DNA of 64,000 nt from Sequoia sempervirens (Eukaryota; Streptophyta; Pinopsida; Cupressales; Cupressaceae). The position numbers and the translations under genes were made by a program. Location: contig VDFB02270651.1 in assembly GCA_007258455.2 (NCBI GenBank), positions 496,017,370 to 496,081,369 of the forward strand. The letters run 5' to 3'. Shown one piece after another: positions 1-11,746 of this stretch (positions are counted from its first letter, which is position 1; every line of letters begins with the position of its first letter). A model generated the notes under the pieces. That model was given only the letters and a program-made list of their open reading frames with translations. It had not been told where the DNA came from and did no database searches.

Positions 1-626
1 TATAAATATAATGTAATACAAAATACGTATATATATTTACCAGCAGCAATGATTACCATATAAAAACAACGGATATATATTACGGTGCAACATTGATATC
101 ACTCTAAGGCAGCAGTTAAGAAAATATGGTAAAAAACAACATTTGATTTACATACAATGATTAAAATATACGGTAATCACTAATTAGAAAGGCAGCAATA
201 TATTCCTAAAAGCAACATCAACGATCAATACAAATAACCAAGGCAAGCAAAGTTAATATTATATTAGTCAAAGTTTATACAATAAATGAAGGGATCCGAT
301 GGGATTTTAGGGAAAAAGATAGATAGCAATTAATTAAAGGGCAAGGATTATCTAATGTGAAGGGTAGCATAATGATTAGTTAATAAAGGATAAAGAAAAG
401 GCATCGCATGGTTTCAAAAGGATACAACTATTCAAATGGACGTACCCCTCATAAAGGAGGCATCCCTTGGCATATAGAGATATAAATATAAGGAAAAGAG
501 GTAGCAAGAAGGACATAGGGAAAATGAATTAGAAATCTGCATAAAGCAGCAGATCGGAAATGAAATAAACTATGGGAGATTTATTTGATTAAGTGTTATT
601 GTCAAGAATATATTTGGGGAAGTAAG

Positions 627-669
<43 letters not shown>

Positions 670-1180
670 TATAGTAAGTGATTATTGGAAGATTAAAATT
701 AGTTAGAAATAATTATATATATATACACGATCATTGCAATAAGGATGCTTGCAGCAATTATTGAGCCTTATAAGTAATTACGATCATAATATAAAAATGG
801 ATAGATTAATATTTATGACCAATCAAATGTAAGATTGAAGGAAGGCGACTAAGGAATTAAGAATCATGGGAAGACACAACAGTTCAGGTTATGTATTCAC
901 TTAGCAATAATAGTTAGCATTTTCTAAATATAAGAACTAGATATTGTTAATTTGATTATTGATATAATGACTTCCTTTAATCTTAGCATAATGAGAATTA
1001 TCATAGGAAATGATGAACTTAAAGAACCATTGGTAAATGAAAATATATTTGATTAGAGGCATGAAATAAATCTTGGATGAAGGCAAATATATCTGATTGT
1101 TTAAAGATTGTCTACTATGTGCTTGTAAACCTATTAGGATGGATGGAACATGGGTGAAGTGGATTGCCTAAAAACCCCAC
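1..1180. other. AT-rich spacer, no gene seen
   Basis: The stretch is very AT-rich and has no open frame that looks coding. A (TA)n microsatellite lies at about 632-667. Long AT-rich sequence beside a short GC-rich block also occurs at 28.95-30.07 kb, so this may be decayed LTR sequence, but no boundaries can be defined. Confidence 0.5.
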
Positions 1181-1348
1181 TTTCAGCCCCTTAGGCCCTA
1201 GACAAGGGATTGGGCTTTGCAGCCCTTAGGCCCTTAACAAGGGATTGGGCTTTGCAGCCCCTTAGGCCCTTGACTAGGGATTGGGTTATAGAAAGATGGG
1301 GGTCCCACCTAGGTCTCTGCCCCTTAGGCCCAAGATACGGGATTGGGC
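1181..1348. repeat. 35-bp GC-rich tandem repeat, 3-4 copies
   Basis: Units start at about 1181, 1216 and 1251, and a degenerate fourth covers about 1314-1348. Each contains a CAGCCCCTTAGGCCC-type core followed by a GGGATTGGGC-type end. The short open frame over it only reflects the repeat. The block is much more GC-rich than the DNA around it. Confidence 0.75.
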
Positions 1349-3689
1349 AAGAGAAGGTGGTAGGCCTTAGGCCACTTGGACTCTATGGTTCCTCTCCCCT
1401 GATAGGATGAGTGTCTTCCGAGGTGTTGCCATGAGTGGAGTATGCAGGTACTAGGTCCCTGGGCAAGAAGGATTGTGATGAACAACCTCTTGAGCTTTAC
1501 ATAAGGGCTTTAGGGCTCCACCTATGGCACTCCTCTTATGTCCTCATTAATTGCTCTATGATTATGTATATATTTTGGATATCTTGATATTATTGCTAAC
1601 ATATATATGTGTGTGGAAATGTTATTAAATTGGTGAATGCAGATTTCAATCTAGGATTATTTCGTTAGAGAAACACATTCCTTTTGGAAAGAAGAAACCC
1701 TAAACCTAATCAACAATCAAAATTCTAGGGAAAACAAGCGAATTGAAGAGCAAGGCTAGGTAAGGGACATTACATGCTCGATTGGGTCTGACTCCTTCAC
1801 GGGAGAGCCCAGGATTCTGGGAGGGCATTAAAAAAATTTCGAGGGTTTTCTGTTGAGATTTTCGTGGGTTTCTTCTCACAGAAAATCAAAACCCTTATCT
1901 GAAAATTGAAGGTTTTTTTTGTGAGTAATTTCTCACTTAAAAAAAGATTCGACCTTCTCTGCAATTTCGTTGAAGAATTCGAAGGAGTTTTATTTATTTA
2001 TTTATTTATTTATTCTGGCGTGCGCGTTATCTGCTCGTGGTCACGGACGCGTTTGTTTACTCCTGGGCGCGTGTTTGTCACTGGTTGCGCGTTCTTGCTT
2101 TGGCCGCGTTCTGTTCCTTCGTCTGGCAGCGATCTCTATAAATTTGATGTCATTCAGCGTTTCTTGATCCGCGACCTCCAGATTTTGTTTTTGACAGAGT
2201 TTTGTTTCTCTCCCTGTTCGTGGGTACCTCTGTGACTTTCCCAGAAGGACGCGTTTTTCCTGCATCCGCGCGCGACCCAGTCACAGACCCGCATTTTTTG
2301 CTCGCGTTTTTGAGTGCGCGATTTTAAGATTTCTGTGGGCGCGACCTCTTTGGCGTTTTTTGCAAGCTGTGGCTCGCGTATTGGTCTCTATACCAGCCGC
2401 AAATCTTCTCACCATTGGACGAATTTCTTCTGGTTTGGCCGCAACTCTTCTCTGCTAGACGGGTCACGATTTCCAGTCTCTTACGCCCGCGTTTTTATCT
2501 CATCTGGTTGTGCGATTTAGTTCTCTCTTTTGCCGCGTCTTCTTTGCACATTTCTGGACACTGAAAAATCCACGTTCTGGTGGCTACGTTTTCGAGCTAT
2601 TTTCTGCAATTTTCTGGTCATCCATGGCGGCTAGGGTTTCCAGAAACTTCGTCTAGGGTTTTGACCCTCCTGTTCAAGGCGGAATTTTTTTTCGTTTGCA
2701 GATTCTTGGTGGGTTTTTCAAGCTCTCAAATGGGTTGTCGTTCGATTTTTCTGGGTGCTTCGTTTTATGTGCAGATTGATTATGGCGGCTAGGGTTCCAA
2801 ACCCTTTGTTTTTCAGCCGACAATTGATGGGTGGTTTTTAAAAATATTTTTTCTTTTAAAAAAAAAATCTGGATTTACGGGTTTTCATAATTTTTTCCCT
2901 TAAAAAATTCTGGTAGGGTTTATAATTTTCTCCTCAAAAATTAAGGGTCAGTTCCTGTTTACCCTAGTCAGGGTTTCTGTTGTACGGGAGGGCTCTCTGG
3001 GTTCTAAAGGGTTTTACCGTTTTTCCTTAAAAAACGATGTTTTGTATGCTGATCCGTGTTTCGGATTTCATGCCAACTACTTTTTGGGTTTCTGTAATTC
3101 GCAAAATGCGTGGGATTCTTCTCTAGTTTTTACCATTTTTTCCGGAAAAAAAAGATGATTTGTAATCTTGGGTTTGGCGATTTTTCCCTCAAAAATCGTG
3201 GTTGGTTGCAGTCTGTTTTTGGTCGCACTTGGAGTTGCTGGGGCGAACATTTGCACAACTAGCTTCTTGCAGTCTGTTCTTGAGCGTCGTGCTCATTTGC
3301 AAAAGTTTTGACGGTTTGCCAATTTATCCTCAAAATCATGGCAGCTGTTCTCGGTGTGTCTCTGGTTTCAGGGAGGGACAGCTCTGTTATCCAACGTCAG
3401 GTTGGACACTTTGTGATGACTTCTAGTCAACAGTTATGCAAATTCTGGGAGGGTTAGTGGTAGACTCATCTCAAGTGACAGAGTCAGTGGCAGGCTTTTG
3501 TCTCTTGTTGCATAACTTTCTAAAGAAGAGACAGCCTTCTCTGTTCTTTTCTAAACGGTTTTTTGTACTCTTGGTCATCAACATTCTGCAGATCCAGGGA
3601 GGGTCTCAGCAGCAGCAGAGTGTTCTGAAGAATTTGTGACCAAACGACCTGCAGATTGTTTTCTGTAGGCTAGTTAGACGATTGACCAT

Positions 3690-3699
3690 CAAGGGAGGG
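3690..3699 (+). other. Polypurine tract of element D
   Basis: A purine run (CAAGGGAGGG) lies directly before the LTR start TGTTAGAATATT. Element N has the same arrangement at 22512-22521. This is the expected priming site for second-strand synthesis. Confidence 0.65.
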
Positions 3700-3857
3700 T
3701 GTTAGAATATTATATTCTTCTTGTATTAATGGTCAATACTACTGTTGCTACAGTAGTTTGTAGGTGAGGTAGTTAGACATTTTAAATGTCTACAGTGATC
3801 TACCTCCTCTATTTAATGTAATCATTTCCTTTGTTAATATAAGCAATTTTTAGCCCA
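3700..3857 (+). repeat. 3' LTR of element D
   Basis: It begins TGTTAGAATATTATATTC like the LTRs of element N, then diverges. The right end is placed at a CA near 3857 and is uncertain. Confidence 0.6.
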
Positions 3858-4551
3858 AAATTGTTTCATCCAACCCCCAACTCCTAACTCAATATTTTCA
3901 ATTATTTAATCAAGTTAGAGTTGTGGCCTTACTTCTACCCAGGTACTTGTTCTTTGTCATTCGTGAACCCCAAACTTCACTGTTTCCTTTATATATCCGT
4001 TTGGAGTCAAACTTTTACCAATCCCCTTACCCAAAGTCCTTTTTAAGCTTCCCCGAACCTTGATCCTCGATAAACTCCCTTCATACATCCCATCAAAGTT
4101 GGAGGTGTGGGCATACCCTTAATTTGGTACAAGGTATGAGTCATCATTGAACCTTGATCACTATTTTATCTTATCGAAATTGTGAGTTCGGATTTTCCTC
4201 CATTTGCATACCTTAAGGGGTGATTTGCTTGGTACTCCTAAAACTTGATCGTTGATAGTGGCAAGAGTCATGAGGTATCTTCAACCCCCAACCTTTAAAA
4301 CTCCCACCTCTGCATTATTTGTCGGCCTCACTAACTTCCTAGCATGACCCAAAGCACCTTTAATTTGGATGTCGCAACTACTCCAAAAGGGATTTTTCAC
4401 CTAGAAACATGATTCCATCTTTAGGGCATGGTTTCATGTGTACCTTAGGTGATGAAACAAAGATGGCAACCTTTGCTTCCATTAATGTAGAGGACATTTG
4501 CAGATTGCAGGAAAACATTCCCCCATGCCTCCTAGGTATGCTGAGGTATAT
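3858..4551. other. Spacer, no feature recognised
   Basis: There is no convincing coding frame, repeat or mobile-element terminus on either strand. Short open frames here show no family motifs. Confidence 0.5.
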
Positions 4552-4959
4552 TGTTGAAGTTGATGATTGAACTCCACAACACCCAAAAATCACCTGCAAG
4601 CAATTATCCTATCATAAAAGAAAGATCAAAGCCATTAATATGCTCATGCAACCTTGAGAAGAAATGATCTAGAAAAGCAACTGATTTTCTACGTATTAAA
4701 TTGAATTGTTCTGAATTAATGATTACAGTGAATTTGCACGCTTATAAAAGCATGAAAAAACAAACCCTAGACGAGGATTGCATTAGATTGTGACAAGTGT
4801 CTTAATCTCATGCAATGAGACAACTAGACCTATAATTAGCTCAATCTAATAATAAAAAAGTACTCTTAAGTTTAACTTAATTGAACTAAAGTAATAAGGG
4901 ACTTAATAATTAATTAATGAATAAATAATTATCAAGTGATTATCCTAATTACTCCAACA
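4552..4959 (-). repeat. 3' LTR of element C
   Basis: It runs from TGTTGAAGTTGATG to TTACTCCAACA on the plus strand. It aligns over its full length with the LTR at 7513-7921. Confidence 0.85.
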
Positions 4960-4967
4960 CCCCCCTT
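4960..4967 (-). other. Polypurine tract of element C
   Basis: On the minus strand AAGGGGGG directly precedes the 3' LTR start TGTTGGAGT. Confidence 0.7.
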
Positions 4968-5328
4968 AAGATCAACTTAGGGAGAAGCTATAAAACCTTG
5001 ATGTAGAATGCAATGATGGATGCATGGATGGGTCTCGGATACAAGTCTTGATGAGGTACCCATGTACAAATAAATGAATATCTCGTAACTAGAGAAAAGG
5101 AGAAAACCACATGGGAAAACTCCTCTCCAAAATAGAGCAAAAGAAATGATTGCACTAGTGAAAGAAGGATAGAAGGAGGACTTAGTGTGACCCCCCAAGG
5201 ACTGCTTCTGTCACACAAGTACAATAGATGTCCCCCCAATAGGAGAGAGAAAATGAGGATATGAATCCCCCCCATAAAGAAGAAGCTCTTGTGCCAATGA
5301 CAAATGCCTGGAGACAAAATATGATCCA

Positions 5329-6240
5329 CTACCTGTAAACAACATTTCTCCCCTTAGGAAGAAAAAGATCCACTGGTGATTGGAGAAGCCAATCCAAAAA
5401 AATGGGTGAATTAGGAGTCCAAATGCAAATTATGTGTGCCTCTGAAAAATGCTCACATGTCCACATGTCAGAAAGCGATGATGTCGATCCAAGATCTTGC
5501 AAAGATTGATGTAGAACAAGCTGCAAAGGCGATGAAGATGATGGGCCGACAGCGTTGATGTGGCTATCAACAAAGAGGAGATGAATGTCCTCAAAGTAAT
5601 CCTCCAAATTTGCAACCTAGGACTCTACAAACAAGGATGATATGTTTGCAAGATGTGAATCCCAAGTAGCTATGTCTGGAAGATGTATGATGTCCTATTG
5701 TACTAAACCAACAGGGGAAAAAGATGTGGCGATGCCAAACTGATGAGGAACAACAAAAGATGATGACGTAGCCTCGATCTAAAGAGTGAGAACATGAAGA
5801 CAAGTCTTTGAACCATCGAAACATGCAAGAACTGTGATATACTCAAACTCCTCTAAAGTAATTTCATCGAAGGGTATGGAATCTGCATTTGCAAGAGGGA
5901 TGAGACAATCGGCAGTAGGATCCTCTGGGTATGGAGAGATATGAGGGTTTCCATGGATCTCCCAAAGTCGTGTCCAAAGTGTGTGGGGACATTTAATGTC
6001 CGATACAACACACATAGTGTCAAGATCAACACTAGAACATATAACCCCTACAATATGATCTTTGATGATACCCCATGCTGATAAACTCCTTGGTGTGTTT
6101 GGTGTAGGTATGAGTCCATATAGATAAGGCAAAATATCAAGCCACTTGAGATGTGTCAAGATGCCATTTCGCCAAGACTCTTAGTTATCCTTATCCAAGT
6201 TGATCACAAAAGGATGAACAAAAAATCCTATGATACTCAA
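5329..6240 (-). pseudogene. Decayed Copia gag-like coding region in element C
   Basis: Read on the minus strand from about 6240 down, the frame resembles the N-terminal gag region of Copia elements. There is a W-R-x2-I-L-T-x-L segment, then YLYGLIPTP, GIIKDHI and LWTRLWEIHG, as in UBN2/retrotran_gag domains. Several in-frame stops break it, including a TAA just before ESWRNG at about 6190 and others near 5770 and 5625. The longest open piece is 5779-6159 (126 codons). There is no zinc knuckle and no protease motif. The relic explains why this element counts as non-autonomous. Gag would normally form the cytoplasmic particle that packages the RNA. Confidence 0.55.
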
Positions 6241-7500
6241 ATGATAAAATTAGAGACTAAAAACCTCAGTATTGATAAAGCAGATGAAATTATGTCATTC
6301 AACGCAAACGATTCTTTCTAGGTGCCAAGATGTCCAAGTAATTGATAGAATTGTGAAAACACAATAATTGAATAAAATGTACTTGGGGCAGACTCTAGAA
6401 AAAGTGCATGAATAGATCTGAAGAGCTTTGAAACACCTTTCCAACGTAGCTTGAATCGCGAAAATTGGAGATACAAGCAAAAAGTTATAAGCTTGGAAGC
6501 GCAAAATGACGATTTGACTTTGACTGAGAATAATAGGGACCAACAGCAAAATCTAATAATGAGACCTGCACCAATAGAAAGTGCATGGAACCAACTTTTT
6601 GACGATATCTTGTTTTGCCTGATTTTATGCCCAAGTTATGCCAAAAATAAAAAAATCGCTCCTTTAGGGAAAATGGGGCCTAAGAGGGGGGCTTGAGGCT
6701 GTCCATATGGTGCTGACGTAAGCGTGACGTCATCAAATATGCTTGGAATATTCCTTTGTCTTGCAAAAAAAGCCCACACTTGTCAGAAAAAATTCTTGTT
6801 TGCTTGAAAAAGGTTTGCTGGAATATATTGACGGAATCATTAGGATTTCGTGCTTGGGTGCCGCCACCGATTCTAAAGGAAGATTCCACAGAATCTTTGA
6901 TGGTTCATATGTCGTCGGGTGAGGTTTTAGAGCCGCTATGGTTTTAGAGCCGCTATGGAGTTTTTTTTGTCGGCTGCAAATTTTTAGCGGCTGCCTGTTT
7001 TTGTAGGTGCCAAAATTTTATAAGCCGCTGCCCTTTTTTTTGAGACCGATGGCTTTGAAGGGCTTGGTACGGCTTGCAGCAATCGCTCTAGCATGTATGC
7101 CTTTGCAGGGTACCAGCCCTGCGTAGGCAATGCAATCTACCTTTTCATTGTTTTTTTGCTTTTTGATTTTGGTTTTTTGAAGCAAAAATTTTGATAATAA
7201 TTTTTTTGATTGCAGGAATAAAATTTTGAAAACATGATTTAGAAACCTACGCAATGACGATGGCGGTCTGGGGGTGTGTGCAGGGCCGTACGATTGTATG
7301 GATTCCTGTGCGTTGACCTTTGGCTACTAATTTTTTTTGCTTTTTTTATCAACTTCACCAAAATTGACAAAACGACAGACAATCTTAGGGTTTTCGGCCG
7401 TTCTAGACTCAATGGTGATGCCTGTTTTTCCCTAGGATGAGCCGATTTTTCCCTCAAGGCTGGATCTCTCAAAATATGAACAAGTAGTTACAGATTTGGA

Positions 7501-7512
7501 GCTCTAATACCA
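7501..7512 (-). other. Primer-binding site of element C
   Basis: The minus-strand TGGTATTAGAGC directly follows the 5' LTR end. It differs by one base from the common plant initiator-Met PBS (TGGTATCAGAGC). Element A has the same variant. Confidence 0.75.
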
Positions 7513-7921
7513 TGTTGAAGTTGATGATTGAACTCCACAACACCCTAAAATCGCCTACAAACAATTATCCTATCACAAAAGAAAGATCAAGGCCATTGAT
7601 ATGCTCATGCAACCTTGAGAAGAAATGATCCAAAAAAACAACTGATTTGCTATGTATTAAACTGAATTGTTCTGAATTAATGATTACAATGAATGTGCAT
7701 GCTTATAAAAGCATGGAAAAGCAAACCCTAGATAAGAATTGCATTAGACTGTGACAAGTGTCTTAATCTCATGCAATGAGACAACCAGACCTATAATTAA
7801 CCCAATCTAATAATAAAAAAGCACTCCTAAGTTTAGTTTAAGCTAACTAAAGTAATAAGGGACTTAATAATTAATTAATGAATAATTAGTTTATCAAGTG
7901 ATTATCCTGACTACTCCAACA
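7513..7921 (-). repeat. 5' LTR of element C
   Basis: It is the partner of 4552-4959, with the same TGTTG...CAACA ends and about 91% identity by eye. Confidence 0.85.
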
Positions 7922-9026
7922 ATATGTGGACATGATTTTAGGCGTGATTCAAGGGAAAACAATGCCAGATAAGTATAGGCATTCTTTGCAGCGTACCAAT
8001 CATGGGATTGTGGAATTTAATGCAGATTTTAACATCCTTTCTCATAGTATTAAGGGTCCAACAACCTTATTGGAAATTATTCATGCATTATTGTACATAG
8101 AAACCCTAACCGGAAACTTTATTTGAGCACTCGTGTTCAAGAAACTATATTGGAGGATGAAAACCCTTGGATTTGCAGGAGATTAGAGGACCAAAACCTT
8201 TTGGTTTTTTGAGTCAAAGGATGAAACCCCTTTGGTCTTGTGGGACAGTCTCATACAAAGGCTGAAAGAGCTTTCATGGTGGCAGATTCCAGCTGCACCA
8301 GACTTGTGCTATTTGCAACTTCTTGTGGGTGTAAGCATTGCATTTTCAGTTTGTAGTTGCTGCTGTTGTATCTGCTATTATTGTAGCATATTGTGATGCA
8401 TTTTTAGACTTATCTAACATAAGGAAGATTTCGAGTTTATTTGTCATTTGTTGGCTTCATGTGTTAGTTTGGGTTGTTAATGTTAATGTTAAAATCATAA
8501 AGAAATCTGGTTTTTATAAGATTTGATTAAAATATTTTAATTTTATATTTATTTGTCCAAAATCTTAGTTTGGGACATGAGGGCAATGTTAGTGCCCAAT
8601 ATAACTAAAATTCCTTACTTATACCGAGAACAAGAGCTACATTGGATTGTATCTCTGTATAGAGGTCTACTTCCCAACAAACAATGGCATGGTCTTCAGA
8701 GGTCTTCAGTGCATATCTTAAATCATAGAAATATGCAGGTGCCATTGAGTCATATACAAAGAAGAGCTTGCATGTTTAAAAATTATATTTCTTTGAGCAA
8801 AATAGGTCAATTGTAGTCAGTGTGTGTGATGTCAATAATGATCTGGTAGAATTCTTGGGTATCTGTAAATGTGAAGACACTATCCACAAACCTGGTTCAT
8901 CTGCAGCAATGGAACACTGAGCCATCACACCATTTAAACATAAAGCTTTCTTGTATATTCATGACTTGGATACTCATATTTGGTTCTCTGTGTTTGGTCA
9001 TGAACTTATAAATTATAACACCTAAT
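7922..9026. other. Spacer, no feature recognised
   Basis: No open frame with family motifs is visible. The text around 8160-8340 has several short phrases built around 'AAACCC..TTGG', but nothing I can assign. Confidence 0.45.
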
Positions 9027-9488
9027 ATATATATAAATAATGACAACAATTCTCTTTACGATGAGGCCAATCATAAGGCCAATATCCAGCACCAACTCTA
9101 GATGCAATGACAGATTATAATCTGCTCTTCCTTGATATCGAAATCTGCTCTTAAGGAACCTTCGATCTGCTCTTGATGAAATTCGCACTTGAAGGAATGA
9201 ATGAATCGAACTTGCTTGATAACAAATGGATGGAAATGAACATGTATAGATACAATGTGTGGGAGAGGTTGCACCTCTTCAAGAACAAGGTCGGCCACAA
9301 TATGAAAAATATAATTACAAATAAATGATGCGAATTACAAGGAAGGTCGGCCCAATTAAAATAATATTGTTGCCAAGTGAAGCGCCTCTTCACTTTGATT
9401 AACTCAATAAATGAATAGCCGTTAGGCTATATGAATTTATTGTTCACCATAAGGCGGAAGTATGTAGCCTGAAGCTACAACATCAACA
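9027..9488 (-). repeat. Truncated Copia LTR of the element A superfamily
   Basis: The sequence matches the last ~75% of the solo LTR at 11138-11746. Shared landmarks are the TATATATATAAATAATG start, AATTCGCACTTGAAGG, AAGTGAAGCGCCTCTTCACTT, GAATAGCCGTTAGG and the terminal CATCAACA at 9481-9488. The first ~130 bp, with TGTTAG and the CCCTGGGAAAACCCTCCACTT block, are missing. No target duplication can be defined. Confidence 0.75.
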
Positions 9489-10355
9489 CAATCAAGATCT
9501 ACCACTTCAGCTTTGACAGACTTTGAACCACTAGTTTCATCTTCATTCTTCAGCAACACACCCATCCTAATGAGGTATTTGATTGTCTTTTTGGCCCGAT
9601 TAGCTTTGTTAATATCTTAATGTAGATTAATTACATGGTGCTGTTAGCTTTCTGTTACTCCAAATTTTTGCTATGTCTTGCAAGAGGTCTTCTACCCTGT
9701 CCAAAATCGGCTAAGTCCTATGTCAGGTGGTGTTTTGCACAATTCTGCAAACTTAGGCGGTGTTTTCATTAGTTCGTCTAACTTCCTGCTTTATCACCTA
9801 GCCTTAGTACTTCTCTCCTTGGTCTTCGTCTTTTCACAAGTTAATTTCATGTTGGCGGTGTTTTGCGAAGTTCGTCTAACTTCCCGTCTCCTCGCCCTGA
9901 GCGAGTCTTATTAAAGTCAATGTTCCTTTGACCATGCGATGTTTTGCAGTGAAGGGTGAACTCCGGCAGGCTTTTGTAAAGTTCGTCAAACTCTCCACTT
10001 TTCCGTCCCTAGTTGTTCCTTTTCAAATTTTTGAAAAGCGGTTGCAATAAAACAGTGATGTGAAAGTTCACACGTGCCATATAGCAAGGAAGTGATATTA
10101 AATGCTCATCCACTCGCATGCTTTCCGCGGGATTTTTAAGAAAGTTTTAAGTGGAAGACAAACATTCCTCATTGTGGTGCTGATTTTTCGAGGAGGAAGC
10201 CGACGAGACATGTCGATGTAGATTTTCAACTACGAAATTCGCTATTAGAGGTATTTACAATATCCATCCTCTTCAAAGTTTGTCTCTTTGGGTTATTTCT
10301 CTTCGTATTGCAGTTTCCTTGAACATACTCTTGCTTGAGCCCTAAATTTATAGTC
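9489..10355. other. Region upstream of the coding relic, with a short interspersed repeat
   Basis: There is no gene. The phrase GGCGGTGTTTTGC...AGTTCGTCTAACTT recurs in altered forms at about 9727-9800, 9855-9885 and 9940-9995. This stretch directly precedes the frame that starts at 10356 and may be its former 5' flank. Confidence 0.4.
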
Positions 10356-11137
10356 ATGGCTAAGCTCAAGTGCATGGGTTATGAGTATATATCTGGGCTA
10401 ACTTGTGATAGACCCGAGATTGGGGATACCTATTTAAAGTCTGTGAATTTAAGTGAACTAAAAGATAAATTTAATAGTCCAAACCCACCACTCATCACTC
10501 AACGGGTGATTAACAACGGATTAGTTGAAGCTGTTGCCATCCCTATAGCAGTACAATGTCCTGAACTTATCTTAGAATGTATCAGACATTATAATTCACA
10601 GACATGAGAAATCAGGACAGAGGATAATTGGTTGATGGTAAAAATTCAAAAAGCCACCTTTGCATCATGTCTAAAGATTCCAGGGAAAGATAATTACTCG
10701 TTTATGACCATGATGAATTCCCAAATTGAGTTTTCTCCTAAGAAGAGACTATGCAGAAATGAAATGGCAAAAAATTGGTTGGCGAAACCTAAGCGGGGTA
10801 GGTCTCAATTGCCTCAGAAGCTACATAGAAATCATTTTGTGGAAGAAGTAGCTGATATTGTGGTACTATTACATAGAGTGAGGGGAAATGAGGATGTACA
10901 CGGGTTTGTGGAAATGAGGATGTACATGGGTTTGAGGAATGGATGTACTTCTTCATCCAAATTATGCTGTCAGGGTGGCAATTTCTTGACTGGGTGGAAA
11001 TTATTAGTGACCACATGCACTATTTGATGATTTTGTTTACTCTTAACAGATTCTTTTATATGTCCTTGTACTTAATTTACGCCATTGCCAATACAAGACC
11101 CTGGCCTGGATTGAGACCAATTGATCTCCCTCCTAAA

Positions 11138-11746
11138 TGTTAGTTTTTATGATCAGATTAAAGAACAGAAATTTAATTCAAAATTAGACACAATAACACA
11201 AGATATACCCTGGGAAAACCCTCCACTTGAGGAAGAAAAACCCAGCAACAAATATCTCTCTTATATATATAAATAATGGCAACAATTCTCTTTACAATGA
11301 CGCCAATCACAAGGCCAATATTCAGCACCAGCAATGGCAACAATAACAGATAACAATCTGTCCTTAAACTCAGATCTACACTTGAAGGAATTCACAATCT
11401 GCTCCTTGAAGAATTCACATTTTTCTCTTGAAGAATTCGCACTTGTATGAAGGGAAAGAATCAAACTTGCTTGATATGAAATGAAGTGGGAAAGACCTTG
11501 TATATATACATTTTGATAGAGAGGTCGCACCTCTTCAAGAGCAAGGTCGGCCAATATAAGAAAATATAATTACAAATAATAAATGCAAATACAAGGAAGG
11601 TCGGCCAAGATGGAAATTACATTGTTGCTTAAGTGAAGCGCCTCTTCACTTAATTATCTCAATAAATGAATAGCCGTTAGGTTATATGAATTTATGTGAT
11701 CATTCATGGCTGGAAGAATGAGCCCGAAGTTGTTATAACATCAACA
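11138..11746 (-). repeat. Solo LTR, Copia element A superfamily
   Basis: It runs from TGTTAGTTTTTATGATCAG to ATAACATCAACA, 609 bp, with the same landmarks as the 571-bp LTRs of element A. No internal element sequence is attached. The flanking pentamers are CTAAA and CTGAA, a target duplication with one mismatch. Removing the LTR and one pentamer rejoins the surrounding coding relic in frame. It likely arose by recombination between two LTRs. The orientation is inferred from element A. Confidence 0.85.

Larger units (their letters stand above)
1783..3857 (+). mobile_element. Non-autonomous LTR element D, 5' LTR missing
   Basis: The internal region from about 1783 matches, segment by segment, the interior of the complete element at 20659-22698. 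Shared landmarks include the start near GGTCTGA, a block about 60 bp long at 2636-2690, and the 3' half up to the purine tract. A 3' LTR follows at 3700. The 5' LTR and primer-binding site are not recognisable; around 1775 only a diverged trace of the leader remains. No gag, protease, integrase or reverse transcriptase is encoded, so mobilisation would need proteins supplied in trans. A (TTTA)n run lies at about 1990-2015. The boundaries are approximate because the 5' end has decayed. Confidence 0.7.
4552..7921 (-). mobile_element. Non-autonomous Copia-like element C
   Basis: Two LTRs of about 408 bp (4552-4959 and 7513-7921) flank 2.55 kb. On the minus strand a primer-binding site TGGTATTAGAGC follows the right (5') LTR, and a purine tract AAGGGGGG precedes the left (3') LTR, which fixes the orientation. 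The interior carries only a decayed gag-like frame; protease, integrase and reverse transcriptase are absent. The LTRs differ at roughly 35 positions by eye, so this is an old insertion. The flanking target duplication is imperfect: ATAT is shared on both sides but the fifth base differs. It probably depended on a full Copia relative for movement. Confidence 0.82.

Noticed and set aside
2041..2265. Overlapping open frames on both strands at 1906-2265
   Set aside because: They fall within the coding-free interior of LTR element D. Neither frame is kept in the related element N.
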